64,000 nucleotides of DNA from Photobacterium sanctipauli (GTDB lineage: Bacteria; Pseudomonadota; Gammaproteobacteria; Enterobacterales; Vibrionaceae). How positions within the stretch are numbered: position 1 is the first letter of the stretch; each line of letters starts with the position of its first letter. Shown in pieces: positions 61,009 through 64,000 of the stretch. Location: assembly GCF_003026495.1 (NCBI RefSeq), contig NZ_PYMA01000002.1, positions 434,001 to 498,000 of the forward strand, given 5' to 3'. The position numbers and the translations under genes are program-made. Below the pieces are notes generated by a model that was not told the origin of the DNA, made no database searches, and saw nothing but the letters and a program-made list of their open reading frames with translations.

Positions 61009-62563
61009 TTTGGGGGCTGTGGCTAAGCTCTCAGGTGGTGTGATCCCATTGCTATTGCTAGCTGTGGTTTTCCCAGTTTTGGTTCTGGCCGTGATCGGCC
61101 TTATCAGTGTGTTTCGTGATGATCTTTGGCTCGTGTTAGCCGCCTCAGTACTATGCAGCGCGGTGTTGGTATTCGGTGTTTATTTACTGCAAAGATACAA
61201 AACAGCACAAAGGAACGCAGCCGATGCTCAACAAGCGCTAGACGATGAGCAGGCAGTCAGTGATTACGACGTGGCGCCGTCGGCTGAGTGGGGGGAGTTC
61301 GATAAGCAAGCTTTTCAAGCCATAAAGCAACAGATCCCTGTCTTACTTGAGCACGATCCCGCGTGGGGATCATTGCGGGATCATGGTTGGCATTTGTGCT
61401 TCCAAGTCGCGGAGCATTATCACAAAGATAAGCAAGCAGGTGAATTGGCATTTACCGCGCCAGAGTTCTTGTTAATGTTGGAAGAAGTCAGCCGCCGATA
61501 CCGACACTTTCTGCTCAATCATGTTCCTTTTGCCGAAAAGCTAAAAATATCGACCCTGAAATATGGCTACCAAAATAAAGAGAAGCTAGAAACGGCCAAG
61601 CAGGTGTATTCGGTCTATCGTGTTTTCCGCGCGATGACGCCAGCAGGCTTACTCGCCGAAGCAAGAAGTCAGATTTTTGGTCGAATTTTTGATCAAGTCA
61701 ACGATGAGGTACAGCTTCAACTTAAGCGCGTGTTCTTGCAAGAAGTGATCTCGGTTGCTATCGACTTGTACAGCGGGCGTTTCAGTGCGACTGCAGCAGA
61801 GCTGCCAACCAGTGAGCAGTATAAACAAGACGAGCAGGATAAAGCCGAGGTACTAGAACCGCTGCGAGTTGCAGTAGTCGGGCAGGTGAGTGCGGGTAAG
61901 TCGTCATTGATTAATGCGTTTGTGGGGAGTTTGGTTGCAGAAACTAGCGTTTTGCCAACCACGGATAAAGCCACCATCCATCGCTGCGAGGTGGAAGGGG
62001 TGGATATCATTCATTTGGTTGACCTTCCTGGGCTTGATGGCAATGCGGAAAACGAAGTGCAGTTACTTCGCCACGTGGTGAACAGCGACATCCTACTTTG
62101 GGTTGTAAAGGCTAACCAGCCAGCTCGCCAACGCGATATCCAATTTAAAGAAAAGCTCGATGCTTTCTATCAGCAACCAGAGAACCGTAGCCGCAAGCGC
62201 CCCAATACAATTCTGCTACTTAACCAAGTCGATAGGCTCAAACCACAAGGCGAGTGGAATCCACCTTATGATTATCAGCATCCTAATAGTGAAAAGGCGA
62301 AAACCATCAAAGCCGCGATAGATTTCAACTGCCAGCAACTGACTCCAGACGATTGCCTACCGATAAGCGTAAAAGAAGGCCAAGAGCCTTATAACCTCGA
62401 GCAACTCGCAGATAGCCTACTGGCTGGCTTTGAAGAAGGGGTAAACACCCAGCTTAACCGCAGGCGGCTAGAGCACAAAAAGCTTGATGCGGCAGACCAA
62501 CTCAAGCGGTTGTATCAATTGGGTAAGGTGACGTTTAATACTAATTGGGATAAGTTACGTTGA
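60989..62563 (+). CDS. Membrane-anchored Era/dynamin-like GTPase
   Basis: 524 residues. Two N-terminal membrane spans (about 17-40 and 46-67) are followed by a helical region (to about 290), then a GTPase domain: G1 GQVSAGKSSLINAF, G2 threonine in LPTTDKATIH, G3 DLPGLDG and G4 NQVD. Unlike its upstream partner, it has a near-canonical G4. The anchored, helical-first layout recalls dynamin-like or 50S-binding-type GTPases of unclear role. The start codon lies within the end of the previous gene, so the two are translationally coupled. A hairpin terminator follows. Confidence 0.82.
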   Translation: MKRTTNSLGAVAKLSGGVIPLLLLAVVFPVLVLAVIGLISVFRDDLWLVLAASVLCSAVLVFGVYLLQRYKTAQRNAADAQQALDDEQAVSDYDVAPSAEWGEFDKQAFQAIKQQIPVLLEHDPAWGSLRDHGWHLCFQVAEHYHKDKQAGELAFTAPEFLLMLEEVSRRYRHFLLNHVPFAEKLKISTLKYGYQNKEKLETAKQVYSVYRVFRAMTPAGLLAEARSQIFGRIFDQVNDEVQLQLKRVFLQEVISVAIDLYSGRFSATAAELPTSEQYKQDEQDKAEVLEPLRVAVVGQVSAGKSSLINAFVGSLVAETSVLPTTDKATIHRCEVEGVDIIHLVDLPGLDGNAENEVQLLRHVVNSDILLWVVKANQPARQRDIQFKEKLDAFYQQPENRSRKRPNTILLLNQVDRLKPQGEWNPPYDYQHPNSEKAKTIKAAIDFNCQQLTPDDCLPISVKEGQEPYNLEQLADSLLAGFEEGVNTQLNRRRLEHKKLDAADQLKRLYQLGKVTFNTNWDKLR

Positions 62564-62641
62564 GCAGACATTTATGTAGGCTGGCATAAGGCCATAGGGA
62601 AGTGCGATTAAGAAAGCTGTGCTTGGTATGAGACTCAATTA

Positions 62642-62673
62642 TAAAAGTGTCGCTAGGAATAGCGACACTTTAG
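62642..62673. terminator. Bidirectional terminator between GTPase pair and dpaL
   Basis: AAAGTGTCGCT and AGCGACACTTT form a perfect 11-bp stem over a 6-nt loop between convergent genes. A short A/T run is present on the minus side. Confidence 0.82.
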
Positions 62674-62695
62674 AAAAGGGCAGGGAGCTGCATAA

Positions 62696-63862
62696 TTAAT
62701 TAGCAGGGAACGCTCCTTCCCAAACAATGCGACGGTAGCGTTCTGGGTTTGTGTCCCCTTCAGTACTGAAAAGCAGTACAACCGAATCTTTAGTAAGGCC
62801 AATTTCGCTGTTGAGTTTGATTAACTCGTTAAGCGTACCTAATGTAATCGCACCAGATTCACCGCTAGTAATTTTCTCATCACCAGCGAGAGGGTTACCT
62901 AGGATGCGCATACCCGTAGCAGAAATATTATCTTCAACTGCAACAAAATAGCGACTGCAATCTCTCAAAATTGGCCAAGTGACTGGGTTTGGCTCGCCGC
63001 ACGCAAGTCCTGCCATGATTGAGTTTAGCTCACCACTGACGTTAACCATGTTACCTGAAGCGCTTGTACCTGAACGGTAAATACAGTCAGCAGCTTTTGG
63101 TTCCGCGATGACCGTATCGAATTTGGTAGGATCTAATTTATCGGCAAGGTAACCTAGTACACCACCTGCCATTGCACCAACGCCAGCTTGCAATAGTACA
63201 TGGCTTGGCATTTCAAAACCTAATTCGGTTACTTGCTCAATCGCTTCGTCGGCCATTGTCATATAGCCTTGAGAAATCCAAGTTGGGATTTCTTCATAGC
63301 CTTCCCAAGCTGTATCTTGTACAAGCATCCAGCCATTTTTTTGAGCTGTATCGTTTGCCAGTCTTACCGTATCGTCATAGTTGACTTCAGTAACAATGCA
63401 CTCAGCACCTAGACCTCGAATACGATCAACACTGGCTTGAGGGGAGCCTTTAGGCATATAAACAACCGCTTGCTGACCCATTTCACGAGCGGCCCAAGCA
63501 ACACCTGTTCCATGGTTACCAGCAGTTGCAGTTGCAAAAGTCAGAGGTTCTTCTAATTTTGTAGCTACTGTTTTTAGGTCTATCTCAGTAATATCAACAT
63601 TAAGATGTTTTGCTAGTTGGCGGCCTAGAGCGTAAGAGCCACCTAAAACTTTAAACGCGTTTAGTCCGAATCGTTTTGATTCGTCTTTTACCAAAATGGC
63701 TTTTACGCCGAATTGTTTTGCCAATGCTGGTAAAGAAACTAGAGGTGTTGGTTGGTAGCCATCAATTTGAGAATGAAATGCACGGGCTTGTTTTGCTTGC
63801 TCAACACTAAAGAGTTCGCTTGTTTTACCGGAAAAGAATGTATTTTTAGATAGATTTAGCAT
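62696..63862 (-). CDS. dpaL: Diaminopropionate ammonia-lyase
   Basis: 388 residues from ATG 63862 (a GTG at 63871 would add three residues). It is a fold-type II PLP enzyme of the YgeX/DpaL family; the PLP lysine is in NAFKVLGGSYA (about 73), with ATAGNHGTGVAWAA and the glycine-rich QAGVGAMAGG loop. It degrades 2,3-diaminopropionate to pyruvate and ammonia through an aminoacrylate intermediate. Details such as YMPKGSPQASVDRIRGLGAE and GYEEIPTWISQGY support the assignment over threonine dehydratase. A ridA-type gene lies 70 bases upstream in the same direction. Confidence 0.92.
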   Translation of the reverse strand: MLNLSKNTFFSGKTSELFSVEQAKQARAFHSQIDGYQPTPLVSLPALAKQFGVKAILVKDESKRFGLNAFKVLGGSYALGRQLAKHLNVDITEIDLKTVATKLEEPLTFATATAGNHGTGVAWAAREMGQQAVVYMPKGSPQASVDRIRGLGAECIVTEVNYDDTVRLANDTAQKNGWMLVQDTAWEGYEEIPTWISQGYMTMADEAIEQVTELGFEMPSHVLLQAGVGAMAGGVLGYLADKLDPTKFDTVIAEPKAADCIYRSGTSASGNMVNVSGELNSIMAGLACGEPNPVTWPILRDCSRYFVAVEDNISATGMRILGNPLAGDEKITSGESGAITLGTLNELIKLNSEIGLTKDSVVLLFSTEGDTNPERYRRIVWEGAFPAN

Positions 63863-63932
63863 GAGGCACACTTAATGGATAAAGTTGACGGAACAGAAGG
63901 CCATAGAAATTAAAGTGGCCTTCTCATTACAT

Positions 63933-64000
63933 TTATTTAATTACGTAAGCAATTGCTTCTACTTCAACAAGCGCATCTTTTGGCAGTCTAGCCGCTTCTA
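63933..64000 (-). CDS. ridA: RidA-family protein, C-terminal end
   Basis: Only the last 21 codons and stop are inside the window, encoding EAARLPKDALVEVEAIAYVI plus a final lysine. This is the conserved RidA/YjgF C-terminus (the ARLPKDxLVEVEAIA motif). RidA hydrolyses reactive enamine/imine intermediates, notably 2-aminoacrylate, before they damage PLP enzymes. It is upstream of dpaL, whose reaction produces aminoacrylate, so the pairing is functionally sensible. The start lies beyond the right edge. Confidence 0.85.
   Translation of the reverse strand, partial: EAARLPKDALVEVEAIAYVIK

Overview
The window looks like an ordinary chromosomal segment of a marine gammaproteobacterium of the family Vibrionaceae. 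The evidence is a TMAO respiration locus (torR-torCAD), a Vibrio-type pyridoxal-dependent aspartate decarboxylase (PanP), a DUF2860 outer-membrane protein, HutZ, a manganese-dependent pyrophosphatase, EfpL/YeiP and the rplY/radD/rsuA/bcr neighbourhood, all with Vibrionaceae-like protein sequences and moderate GC. Photobacterium or a close relative (Grimontia, Enterovibrio) seems more likely than Vibrio proper, but the genus cannot be fixed from the sequence alone. I saw no tRNA, rRNA, CRISPR array, insertion sequence or prophage, and no gene is visibly broken.

Layout. 1-1.9 kb: the end of hutZ and small hypotheticals. 2.0-7.6 kb: the divergent torR / torCAD locus, with paired TorR-box-like octamers between torR and torC. 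7.6-8.1 kb: a convergent intergenic region with a perfect FNR-type site and no gene. 8.1-14.7 kb: panP, two outer-membrane beta-barrel genes, a periplasmic protein, and a sodium/amino-acid transporter with its 33-residue MetS-type partner. 14.7-27.3 kb: a patatin phospholipase, ppaC, two CSS-EAL c-di-GMP phosphodiesterases, ribA, a LysR regulator, emrD, a soluble CZB chemoreceptor, yciU and efpL. 27.6-31.9 kb: an unusual nucleotidyltransferase-polB-cobT operon. 32-43.8 kb: rplY, two tandem Fur-boxed TonB receptors, radD, rsuA, bcr and a DUF2913-like gene.

43.9-64 kb: an SDR-DUF2867 protein; an ABC ATPase / FtsX permease / CrtC-AttH lipoprotein operon followed by abgA; a six-gene membrane operon (FUSC transporter, outer-membrane factor, DUF1656, HlyD adaptor, potassium channel, AI-2E family transporter); a short-chain dehydrogenase; an overlapping pair of membrane-linked GTPases; and, on the minus strand at the right edge, ridA-dpaL.

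How the parts work together. TorR, TorC, TorA and TorD form an anaerobic TMAO respiratory chain, although its sensors TorS and TorT are not nearby. HutZ and the two TonB receptors point to haem or iron acquisition under Fur. The FUSC operon encodes all three layers of an envelope-spanning efflux pump. DpaL with RidA forms an enamine-producing lyase and its detoxifier. The least explained items are the GTPase pair, the FNR-site intergenic region, the FUSC/channel operon, the tandem receptors lying between radD and rplY, a perfect palindrome upstream of emrD, and two very small membrane-protein genes.
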